A program made the translations under genes and the position numbers. Under the pieces are notes generated by a model. The model was not told the DNA's origin, did not search any database, and saw only the letters and a list, made by a program, of their open reading frames with translations. From DATFTE01 sp963840665 (GTDB lineage: Bacteria; Acidobacteriota; Terriglobia; Terriglobales; Acidobacteriaceae), in assembly GCA_963840665.1 (NCBI GenBank), contig CAWIZO010000002.1, forward strand, positions 372,001-436,000: a stretch of DNA of 64,000 nucleotides. Reading direction: 5' to 3'. This document shows positions 1 to 7,545 of this stretch, piece after piece. Each line of letters begins with the position of its first letter. Position 1 is the stretch's first letter.

Positions 1-184
1 GATGATGCTCTTCGATCAACAAACCCAGGCGTTGGAAGATAGTCGCCAACCGTTCGGGCAGCGGATCGCGAGGAGAAAGCTTGATGGCTCCACACGTCAG
101 GCACAACAACTTGCCGTCCGCACAAAGCTCGACCACGCCATATCCCGTGTACTCAGTACCGCAATCAATGCCAAGAACCCGCAT
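1..184 (-). CDS. ruvC: Crossover junction endodeoxyribonuclease RuvC, N-terminal part (cut by window edge)
   Basis: The first 61 codons of a RuvC resolvase are present; the rest lies beyond position 1. The protein opens MRVLGIDCGTEYTGYGVVE, the usual first beta strand of the RuvC RNase-H-like fold, with the first catalytic Asp at residue 7 (IDCGT). RuvC cleaves Holliday junctions with RuvAB during recombination and repair. The ATG at 184 gives the standard family start. Nothing of ruvA or ruvB is visible because transcription runs leftward out of the window. Confidence 0.9.
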   Translation of the reverse strand, partial: MRVLGIDCGTEYTGYGVVELCADGKLLCLTCGAIKLSPRDPLPERLATIFQRLGLLIEEHH

Positions 185-204
185 CGAGGAAAGTGTAGCG
201 CAAA

Positions 205-352
205 AAGCTGTTAGCTCTTAGCCTTTAGCTGTTAGCGACTTCGTTCCATAGTCCGTATTAGGGTATGGCTTTAGCCATACCATTAAGATCGAAAAACGAA
301 GCTGGCTTTAGCCGCTGATGGGTCAAAAGCTAACGGCTAAGAGCTAAGAGCT
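205..352. repeat. Imperfect inverted repeat between ruvC and the ybdD-like gene
   Basis: About 24 bases starting near 206 (AGCTGTTAGCTCTTAGCC...) reappear in reverse complement near 329-352 with two mismatches. The arms are built from short direct repeats of TTAGC/TTAGCTC. The gap 185-355 holds no gene. The arms enclose the small hairpin at 262-281. Confidence 0.7.
262..281. repeat. Small perfect palindrome (GGTATGGC stem)
   Basis: GGTATGGCTTTAGCCATACC forms an 8-9 bp perfect stem. It resembles the GGCACGGCT/AGCCATGCC palindrome at 45417-45436, so it may belong to a dispersed palindromic family. There is no T-run on either side to make it a terminator. Confidence 0.6.
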
Positions 353-355
353 GCT

Positions 356-523
356 TCAGCAACACCGCGGCCGTCTCGCCCTCGCCGTGTCGCTCTCCCG
401 TAAAAACGCCGCATACGCCGCGCGCGACGACGCCAACCCGTTGCGGTGCAAAAATCGCGCATACGCCGACTCATCGAAGATCTCGCGCAGCGTCGCCATC
501 AGGATGCTGAAAACGCTTTTCAT
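356..523 (-). CDS. YbdD/YjiX-family small protein, partner of CstA
   Basis: A 55-residue protein starting MKSVFSILM and ending RRPRCC. The Cys-Cys C-terminus and the F(L/F)RE segment are hallmarks of the YbdD/YjiX (DUF466) family, which is encoded directly after cstA or btsT in many bacteria and is needed for or modulates uptake by that transporter. The start at 523 is chosen because its ATG overlaps the cstA stop as ATGA, implying translational coupling; an in-frame upstream extension to 610 would lie inside cstA. Exact biochemical role is not known from sequence. Confidence 0.85.
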   Translation of the reverse strand: MKSVFSILMATLREIFDESAYARFLHRNGLASSRAAYAAFLRESDTARARRPRCC

Positions 524-2562
524 CCCTGCTCCTCCGCCGCAAAACGGCTGGGAACGAATGGAGCCTCTTTGACTCGCGCTACTTTCTTCCCAGAGAGTAC
601 CCGCGTCCATTCCATTACCGATTCAATCAGGATCAGCGCCACCATCAAGATGAGCACTCCGGTCACCGCCGCATCCAGACGATCGTTGAAAATCAGCCGT
701 CCCGCATCTTTCGCGGACGAACTCCCCATTTGTTGTGCGTGAGAGAGAAATCCGATCCGCGGATTGGGATCGAAAATCTTGTGCCACGACGCGGTAAACG
801 TCACCAGCACGAGCCACGCCAGCGGAGTCAGCGTGACCGCCGCGTAGCGCGCCTTATGCATCTTCACAATTATGGTCGTCGCCACGCACAGCGCTACTGC
901 CGCCAGCAACTGATTACAGATTCCAAACAGAGGCCACAAGGAATTAATTCCGCCCAGCGGATCCTTAATCCCCTGCCACAGGAAATATCCCCACGAGGCC
1001 ACAATCAGCGCGCTGGTCGCGAGAATCGACGGATACCAACTGGTTCTCCCCAGCGGCTTCCACAGGTGGCCCAGCGCGTCCTGCACCATGAAGCGGCCCA
1101 CTCGCGTACCCGCATCCAACACGGTCAGAATGAACAATGCCTCGAACATGATGGCGAAGTGATACCAAATCGCCATCACCGCCTGCCCGCCCAGACTATT
1201 GGCGAAGATCTGCGCCATTCCCACGGCAAACGCGGGAGCTCCGCCGGTGCGGTTGAACAAGGTCTGCTCGCCCACGGCCTGCGCCAGGGAATGCATTCCG
1301 GCCGCGGTGATGGGAAATCCCCAATTGCTGATGGTCGCTGCCGCCGCTTCCGGCGCCTGTCCCACGATTCCCGCCGGACTGTTGATGGCAAAGTACGTGC
1401 CAGGCTGCAACATCCCCGCTGCCACTGTCGCCATGATCGCCACCATCGACTCGGCCAGCATGGCGCCGTAACCCACCATGCGGGTCTCGGTCTCGCGCCG
1501 AATCAGTTTCGGGGTGGTGCCGCTTGAAATTAGCGAATGAAATCCGCTGATGGCTCCGCACGCGATGGTGATAAATGCAAAAGGAAAAATCTTCCCCGCG
1601 AACACCGGACCAGTGCCATCAATGAATCGCGTAAGTGCCGGCATGTGCAACTCGGGACGCAGCGCGACAATCCCCAGCGCCAGCGCGCCAATCGTCCCCA
1701 GCTTGACGAAAGTGCTCAAGTAGTCGCGCGGCGCCAGCAGCAGCCACACCGGCATCGCCGAAGCCGCATAGCCGTAAATGATGATCGCGATCGCCAGCGC
1801 GGGCGCGCCCAGCGTGAACCACGGCCCAACTGATGCGCTCTGCGAAACCCATTGTCCACCCAGGATTGCGACAATCACCAGCACGAAGCCCAGCACGGAA
1901 GTCTCGAGCACCTTGCCGGGACGAATGCGCCGCAAGTACAGCCCCATCAACAGCGCAATCGGAATCGTCATTGCAATCGTGAACGTTCCCCACGGACTGT
2001 TCTTGAGCGCATTCACCACGATCAGTGCGCACACTGCCAGTAGGATGATGATGATCCCAATCACCGCCACATAGGCGACGAACCCACCAACTTTGCCGAT
2101 CTCTTCCCGCGCCATCTCGGTCAGCGACTTGCCATCGCGCCGCACCGAAAACAGCAGGATCACGAAATCCTGCACGCATCCGCCGAATACAGCCCCTGCC
2201 AGAATCCACAGAGTTCCGGGAAGGTATCCGAACTGCATGGCCAGCACCGGACCCACTAGCGGTCCCGGCCCAGCGATTGCAGCGAAGTGATGTCCGAAGA
2301 CCACCCACTTATTGGTAGGAACGAAATCGCGTCCGTTGTCCAAACGCTCCGATGGAGTGGCCCGCTGCCCATCGAGCACTAGCACCTTCGTCGCAATGAA
2401 CTTGCTGTAGAAGCGGTAGCCGATGGCGTACGTACAAAGCGCCGCCACCACCAGCCACATCGCGTTGATCTGCTCGCCGCGATGCAGCGCGATAGTCGCA
2501 ATGGCCAGCACACCAAGGAAAGTGACCGCGATCCAAATCAAAATGCGCAAGGGTTTGGGCAT
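520..2562 (-). CDS. cstA: Carbon starvation protein CstA (pyruvate/peptide transporter family)
   Basis: 680 residues with many hydrophobic helices, matching the length and pattern of CstA proteins. Typical segments are TNKWVVFGHHFAAIAGPGPLVGP near residues 100-125, CGAISGFHSL near 335 and a conserved C-terminal helix set. CstA/BtsT members import pyruvate and possibly peptides across the inner membrane when carbon is scarce. The gene is followed with a 4-base overlap by the ybdD-like partner and is divergent from the phosphofructokinase gene, so a carbon-nutrition role is consistent. No catabolite-regulator site was identified in the 201-base divergent spacer. Confidence 0.93.
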   Translation of the reverse strand: MPKPLRILIWIAVTFLGVLAIATIALHRGEQINAMWLVVAALCTYAIGYRFYSKFIATKVLVLDGQRATPSERLDNGRDFVPTNKWVVFGHHFAAIAGPGPLVGPVLAMQFGYLPGTLWILAGAVFGGCVQDFVILLFSVRRDGKSLTEMAREEIGKVGGFVAYVAVIGIIIILLAVCALIVVNALKNSPWGTFTIAMTIPIALLMGLYLRRIRPGKVLETSVLGFVLVIVAILGGQWVSQSASVGPWFTLGAPALAIAIIIYGYAASAMPVWLLLAPRDYLSTFVKLGTIGALALGIVALRPELHMPALTRFIDGTGPVFAGKIFPFAFITIACGAISGFHSLISSGTTPKLIRRETETRMVGYGAMLAESMVAIMATVAAGMLQPGTYFAINSPAGIVGQAPEAAAATISNWGFPITAAGMHSLAQAVGEQTLFNRTGGAPAFAVGMAQIFANSLGGQAVMAIWYHFAIMFEALFILTVLDAGTRVGRFMVQDALGHLWKPLGRTSWYPSILATSALIVASWGYFLWQGIKDPLGGINSLWPLFGICNQLLAAVALCVATTIIVKMHKARYAAVTLTPLAWLVLVTFTASWHKIFDPNPRIGFLSHAQQMGSSSAKDAGRLIFNDRLDAAVTGVLILMVALILIESVMEWTRVLSGKKVARVKEAPFVPSRFAAEEQG

Positions 2563-2763
2563 AGTGTCGAAGACGTATTGTGGCGAATCTGGCCCTCAGG
2601 CGCAATCTCTATCGCAAACCTGAATACATCGGCTCATCCGGCACGCGAGATAGACGTTGTTCATGGTAGTCTGAGTGTTCCGTCGCACATACTAAAGAGG
2701 GCTGGAAGTGTATCGCGATACCTCCACCCGGAACACAATTCATACCCGTTGAGGAGCAAGGCG

Positions 2764-3834
2764 ATGAAAGTTGGAATGCTGACTGGCGGAGGCGATTGCC
2801 CCGGACTGAACGCCGTCATCCGCGCTGTCGTGCGCAAGGGTTTCTTCCATTATCAGGACGAATTCGTTGGCTTTCTCGAAGGCTGGCGGGGGTTGATCGA
2901 GAATAAATTCATGCCCCTTGATCTCTCCGCTGTGGGTGGAATTCTGCCGCGCGGCGGCACTATCTTGCGAACATCCCGCACCAACCCTGCCAAGTATGCC
3001 GGCGGTCTCGATCAGTGCATCAAGACCTTGGCGGAGCACAATTGCGACGCATTGATCGCTATTGGCGGTGACGATACGCTCTCGGTCGCGCACAAGCTTT
3101 TCGAGAAGAAAGTCAAAGTCGTCGGCGTTCCCAAAACCATCGACAACGACCTCGCCGGCACCGATTACACCTTCGGCTTCGATACCGCTGTCAACGTGGC
3201 CACCAGCGCCATCGACCGCGTGCACACCACCGCCGAGGCTCACAACCGCGTGATGGTCGTCGAAGTCATGGGCCGTGACGCCGGATGGATCGCCATGTAC
3301 AGCGGTATCGCCGGCGGCGCCGACGTCATTCTGATCCCCGAGACTCCTTTCGACATCGACAAAGTTGCCGAGACCATCAAGCTGCGCCACGCTCGCGGAC
3401 GCTACTTCAGCATCGTGGTCGCCGCCGAAGGCGCCAAGTTCTCTACCGATGTCGACGCCCACGGCGAAGTCGTTCTTGCCGACCTGGGCAAAGACGAGTT
3501 CGGACACGTCCGCATGGGCGGCATCGGCAACCTGCTCGCCCGCGAAATCGAAAAGCGCACAGGATTCGAAACTCGCGCCGTGGTCCTCGGACACATCCAG
3601 CGCGGAGGCTCCCCTAGCGCCTTCGATCGTGTGCTAGCCACTCGCTACGGCATCGGCGCCATCGACATGGTCCATCGTGGAGACTTTGGAAAAATGGCCG
3701 CCTTGCGCGGCAACAAGATTATTTCCGTGCCACTGTTGGAAGCCATCTCCTCGAACCGCAAAGTCGATCAGGAGATGATCGAAGTAGCCTTTGGCATCCT
3801 TGATCGCCTGACACCAGACAAAGACACAGCGTAA
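2764..3834 (+). CDS. 6-phosphofructokinase, residues typical of the pyrophosphate-dependent type
   Basis: 356 residues. The start MKVGMLTGGGDCPGLN at 2764 follows a good GAGGAG ribosome site; an in-frame extension back to 2482 overlaps cstA and is not homologous. PFK motifs are TGGGDCPG near 7-14, IGGDDT near 100, PKTIDND near 124 and the fructose-phosphate site MGRDAGW. At the two positions that separate phosphoryl donors (E. coli 104 and 124, both Gly in the ATP enzyme) this protein has Asp (GGDDT) and Lys (PKTIDND), the pattern reported for PPi-PFKs. It would make fructose 1,6-bisphosphate reversibly using PPi. ATP use cannot be excluded without assay. Confidence 0.9.
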   Translation: MKVGMLTGGGDCPGLNAVIRAVVRKGFFHYQDEFVGFLEGWRGLIENKFMPLDLSAVGGILPRGGTILRTSRTNPAKYAGGLDQCIKTLAEHNCDALIAIGGDDTLSVAHKLFEKKVKVVGVPKTIDNDLAGTDYTFGFDTAVNVATSAIDRVHTTAEAHNRVMVVEVMGRDAGWIAMYSGIAGGADVILIPETPFDIDKVAETIKLRHARGRYFSIVVAAEGAKFSTDVDAHGEVVLADLGKDEFGHVRMGGIGNLLAREIEKRTGFETRAVVLGHIQRGGSPSAFDRVLATRYGIGAIDMVHRGDFGKMAALRGNKIISVPLLEAISSNRKVDQEMIEVAFGILDRLTPDKDTA

Positions 3835-3869
3835 GCGGGGTCTGACAGGAGCGAACAACAGTCGTAGTA

Positions 3870-3920
3870 CGACGTCATCCTGAGGCCGACAGGCCGAAGG
3901 ATCTGGCGCGGAGTGCCGTT
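3870..3920. repeat. Dispersed repeat copy (GTCATCCTGA...GGATCTGGCGCG)
   Basis: The stretch ACGTCATCCTGAGGCCGA followed by GAAGGATCTGGCGCGGAG matches the core of the repeats at 37966-38005 and 38103-38142, and more loosely segments near 10808, 45571 and 47241. It lies between phosphofructokinase and the next gene. No coding content is seen here. Confidence 0.6.
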
Positions 3921-4000
3921 GCTCCAGACCTCTGTCCCCGCCAGCGCGCTTCTCAACGACGCATTGACAATCCCTAGCGCAACATCAAGAATCCCTCTGC

Positions 4001-5698
4001 ATGCCTCTCTTCGCTCGGCTGGCGCCGTCGCTGGTGGCCGTCATCGAACTGGCCTTTGTTCTCGCGACGGTGGCGACTATCTTTTTCGGCCGCACAGACT
4101 CTCCCCGCATCCGTCGTTTTGAACTAGCATTCGGACGCGTCGCTCGCAGAAAAACGCTCTCCGTTGTCCTCGTCACGCTGTCGACGTTACTGCTTCGCGC
4201 CGCGCTCATCCCGGTACTCGGCGTCCCCACTCCGCGCTGGGAAGATGAATTCAGCTACCTGCTCGCCGCTGACACGTTTGCTCATGGCCGCCTCACCAAT
4301 CCGACGCACCCGATGTGGCAGCACTTCGAAACGCTCCACGAGATCCAACAACCGACCTACATGTCGATGTATCCACCTGCGCAAGGATTGTCACTGGCCG
4401 CGGGACAAAAGATTGGCCATCCCTGGATCGGCCAACTGATCATCACGGCGCTCATGTGCGGCGCGATCTGCTGGATGCTCCAAGCCTGGGTTCCTCCCGG
4501 ATGGGCCCTGCTCGGCGGCATGCTCGCCATGTTGCGTCTGGGTTTGCTGAGCTATTGGATGAACGGCTACTGGAGCGCCTCGATCGTCGCCCTCGGTGGC
4601 GCTTTAGTGCTTGGAGCACTGCCGCGGATTAAGCGCCAAGCACGAGCTTGGGACGCGATCGCCATGGCGGCAGGCCTCGCCATCCTCGCCAACAGCCGGC
4701 CATACGAGGGCTTCGTGCTCAGTCTTCCGGTGCTTGCTGCCATGCTTTACTGGTTATGGAGGCAGCGGCGCAACCCGACAGCTTGGACGCGGGTTGTCCT
4801 TCCAATCGTCCTGATTTTGACGCTCGCCGCTTTCGCCACCGGTTACTACTATCAACGCGTGACGGGAAGCCCCTTCCGCATGGCCTATGTGGTAAACCGC
4901 GCACAGTATGCGATTGCCCCTTATTTCTTGTGGCAGAAGCCCAACCCCGTGCCAAATTACCGCCACCAGGCCATGCGCGAGTTCTACCACTGGGAACTCG
5001 GGCTTTACGAACAAAACATCACCCCCCTGGGCTTTGTGCGCAGCAGCGCCAGCAAGATCGCTCTCTGGTGGAGCTTCTACCTCGGCCCTTTACTAACCGT
5101 TCCTCTCTTCGCCTTCCCTTGCATTCTTCGTGATCGGCGCATGCGCTTCCCCTTGCTCGCACTCGCAGTCTTTGTGCTCGGCCTCTCTCTCGAGGTTTTC
5201 ACTTTCCCCCATTACTTCGCGCCAGCCGCCTCTTTGCTTTATCTGGTACTGATACAGTGCATGCGTCATCTTCGACTATGGCAATGGAAGGGCAAGCCGG
5301 TGGGAGTAGCTCTGGTTCGGGCCATCCCCATCATCGCCTTCGCCATGATCACCCTGCGTGTTGTTGCCGCCGCAGCGCATGCGCCCATCGAACCTGCGTG
5401 GCCGCGCGGTAATCTCGCACGCGCGCGCATCGAAAAGTGCCTTCAGGATCGTTCACAGAATAGTCTGGTCATCGTCAGCCAGCATCCCATCCTTGTCGAC
5501 AAAGAGTGGGTCTACAACGACGCCGATATTGACGCTTCGAAAGTCGTCTGGGCTCGCGACATGGGAGTCCAAACTAACCTGGAACTGGTCAACTACTTTC
5601 ACGACCGCCAAGTCTGGCTGCTGTCCTTCAAAGACGAATTTGAGGATTCGCCCGTGATAGCCCCTTACGCGGGAGGCACGCCCTTAACTTGTCCCTGA
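4001..5698 (+). CDS. Integral membrane glycosyltransferase-like protein (GT39/PMT type)
   Basis: 565 residues with about ten hydrophobic segments. After the first helices comes WEDEFSYLLAADTFAHGRL (from about residue 80), an acidic first periplasmic loop like that of GT39 (ArnT/PMT) polyprenyl-phosphate-sugar transferases. A soluble C-terminal tail follows the last helix. The expected role is transfer of a sugar from a lipid carrier to a lipid or protein outside the inner membrane; the acceptor is unknown. Its 3' end overlaps by 34 bases the tail of the convergent gene at 5665, another GT39-like protein. No strong ribosome site is visible at this ATG. Confidence 0.7.
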   Translation: MPLFARLAPSLVAVIELAFVLATVATIFFGRTDSPRIRRFELAFGRVARRKTLSVVLVTLSTLLLRAALIPVLGVPTPRWEDEFSYLLAADTFAHGRLTNPTHPMWQHFETLHEIQQPTYMSMYPPAQGLSLAAGQKIGHPWIGQLIITALMCGAICWMLQAWVPPGWALLGGMLAMLRLGLLSYWMNGYWSASIVALGGALVLGALPRIKRQARAWDAIAMAAGLAILANSRPYEGFVLSLPVLAAMLYWLWRQRRNPTAWTRVVLPIVLILTLAAFATGYYYQRVTGSPFRMAYVVNRAQYAIAPYFLWQKPNPVPNYRHQAMREFYHWELGLYEQNITPLGFVRSSASKIALWWSFYLGPLLTVPLFAFPCILRDRRMRFPLLALAVFVLGLSLEVFTFPHYFAPAASLLYLVLIQCMRHLRLWQWKGKPVGVALVRAIPIIAFAMITLRVVAAAAHAPIEPAWPRGNLARARIEKCLQDRSQNSLVIVSQHPILVDKEWVYNDADIDASKVVWARDMGVQTNLELVNYFHDRQVWLLSFKDEFEDSPVIAPYAGGTPLTCP

Positions 5699-6912
5699 CG
5701 CGCCCATCCGCCAAGAATAACTTTTCTGACGATCTCTACCGTTCCAAACACCGCCAGCAGGATCACCTCAGGTTCAATGGGATGACGATAGGTGCTCCAG
5801 GTGTGTGTAACGTAGTACACGAGGGGGAAGACGACGAGAACAATGGCAAACGGTGTCACCTCGCGATTTCGCCGCATCCACGCCCAGCCAATTGCGAGCC
5901 ACGCCAGCACCGCGACCGGCAGCCATACTCGCGGGTTCGGACTCGTCCAGAAGTCCATCAGCCTTTCACCGCAAAGACGCAGGAACTGTCCCGGGTGCTG
6001 ACGAATAAATGCCACGGCCACCGCGCGCTGCTTTTCCATGAAAGCGATCTCCCCCAACTGGTTGTAAACCGTCGGATTCGATAACGGAAAGCCGCCTTGG
6101 AAATCGTACAGATGAGTCACGCCTTCATGATTGCCAACCCACAGCTCAAGCCCGAAGTTATCGCGTAAGGGAACGATTCTTCCCAACGCCCTATAGTTTC
6201 TGATCGTCCACGGCAGCAGCACGAGCAGACAAACGGTGACCGAAGCGAAAAAGGAACGGCCACGAAAGCCCGGCTTCTGGCTGAGCCACAACCATAGCCA
6301 GAAGCCGGCAAAGACCGGCAAAAGACCGGCATTTGTTAACGCCGCCAATCCCGCCAGCAAGCCAAATCTCATCCACTTCAGGCTTCCCGCATCTTGCAGT
6401 TCCGGCAGCCACCACAGGCCCAGCGCCAGAAGCATCCCTGAAAGTGCGCTCTCCCATAGGCGCAGTGAAACCACGACTTCATAGATCCAACACGACCAGA
6501 TCAGCGCCGCGATAATTCCCACCGTGCGCCCGAAGGTTCGTGTCCCCAGGCGGAGAATCAATACCGCAGTGATCGCGGAAAACAGCGCGTTCAACAGAAT
6601 GGCGATATACAGCGAAAGATAAGAATAAGCGCCGCTCAACCGAAATATCCCGGCGAGCAGCAGAGGATAGACCGGCGGCTGCTGGGCCGTCGGAGCGCGT
6701 ACGGTATTCGGCCAGGGCGAACTGTACCCTCTGCCCGAAACGAGGTTCCAGGCGATGCGCGCCGGCTCATTCGGCTGGTAAAAATGGCGGTCGGCATTGC
6801 CTGGGATCAGCTGGAAGGCCACAGCAACTCGGACGAGGAACGCCACCAGAAAAACAGTTCGCTGCGATCCAGCGGCTGCGACGATCAAGCGGAGAACTCG
6901 TGGAATCGCCAT
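5665..6912 (-). CDS. Membrane glycosyltransferase, ArnT-like GT39 family
   Basis: About 415 residues when started at MAIPRVLRLIV; an upstream GTG at 6972 would add 20 residues that look unlike the family. It has multiple membrane segments, an early periplasmic loop with DRHFYQPNEPARIAWNLVSGRG, and PPVYPLLLAGIFRL, the usual loop and helix pattern of ArnT-like sugar transferases. The last 30 residues are basic and cytoplasmic. Donor and acceptor are not predictable. It is convergent with and slightly overlaps the GT39-like gene on the other strand. Confidence 0.7.
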   Translation of the reverse strand: MAIPRVLRLIVAAAGSQRTVFLVAFLVRVAVAFQLIPGNADRHFYQPNEPARIAWNLVSGRGYSSPWPNTVRAPTAQQPPVYPLLLAGIFRLSGAYSYLSLYIAILLNALFSAITAVLILRLGTRTFGRTVGIIAALIWSCWIYEVVVSLRLWESALSGMLLALGLWWLPELQDAGSLKWMRFGLLAGLAALTNAGLLPVFAGFWLWLWLSQKPGFRGRSFFASVTVCLLVLLPWTIRNYRALGRIVPLRDNFGLELWVGNHEGVTHLYDFQGGFPLSNPTVYNQLGEIAFMEKQRAVAVAFIRQHPGQFLRLCGERLMDFWTSPNPRVWLPVAVLAWLAIGWAWMRRNREVTPFAIVLVVFPLVYYVTHTWSTYRHPIEPEVILLAVFGTVEIVRKVILGGWARQGQVKGVPPA

Positions 6913-7049
6913 GAACGAAAGGCATTGTACCAACGACCGCCATCTGTCACACCTGACCGTGACCGTCATCACACCCTGGTGAGAGGTACGCGCCCATAAT
7001 GATCTTGGTAGCCAGGGCCCGCGCGTCGGACTCGGGCAGGAGGCGCACC

Positions 7050-7460
7050 ATGAAAATATGGCTGGCTCTCATCCTGATCCTCGCTGTCGCAGTCATCGTC
7101 ACGCCTGCTTTCGCCGCTCCCAAGGCCGGCCCGCAGGCTGGAGTTCCCAAGTACGACCCCGCCACCGAAGCCGTTTTCAAAGGCACCATCGAAGAGGTTC
7201 GCGACCGCCAATGCCCCGTCAGCGGCGGCATGGGTGCACACGTAATTCTGAACCTCGGCGGTGGCAAGACTATCGAAGTACACTTGGCCACCACCAAGTT
7301 CATGAAGAACTATGAATTAGTATTCAACAAAGGCGATCAACTCGAAGTCACCGGGTCGAAGGTCACCTTCGAAGGTGTAGAAACCATCTTCGCCCGCGAA
7401 GTGAAGCGCGGCAACGATACCTTCGTCTTCCGCGACAAAGAAGGCACCCCGGTCTGGTAG
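7050..7460 (+). CDS. Small exported protein, OB-fold-like, function unknown
   Basis: 136 residues with an N-terminal signal peptide (MKIWLALILILAVAVIVTPAFA) cleaved near residue 22. The mature part has the motif VFKGTIEEV followed by RDRQCPVSGGMGAHVILNL and GDQLEVTGSKV, a beta-rich arrangement resembling exported OB-fold (BOF-like) proteins that bind small ligands. The start is fixed by an AGGAGG ribosome site just upstream of 7050. No enzyme motif is present. It is convergent with the VPS10 gene across a terminator. Confidence 0.75.
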   Translation: MKIWLALILILAVAVIVTPAFAAPKAGPQAGVPKYDPATEAVFKGTIEEVRDRQCPVSGGMGAHVILNLGGGKTIEVHLATTKFMKNYELVFNKGDQLEVTGSKVTFEGVETIFAREVKRGNDTFVFRDKEGTPVW

Positions 7461-7483
7461 CCCCGGGTTCCGCCAAAGAAAAA

Positions 7484-7505
7484 GGGAGGGCGATGAAGCC
7501 CTCCC
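7484..7505 (-). terminator. Intrinsic terminator of the VPS10-type gene
   Basis: GGGAGGGC-GATGAA-GCCCTCCC is a perfect 8-bp stem. On the minus strand it is followed by TTTTTCTTT (plus-strand 7475-7483), placing a terminator 40 bases after the stop at 7546. A second small GCCGGC palindrome lies at 7514-7531. Confidence 0.8.
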
Positions 7506-7545
7506 CTAAGTAGCGCCGGCATCCTGCCGGCCATGATGAATTGTC

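Noticed and set aside
730..1527. Long plus-strand open frame antisense to cstA
   Set aside because: Amino-acid composition is basic and repetitive with no family; cstA on the other strand has clear homology and coding pattern.
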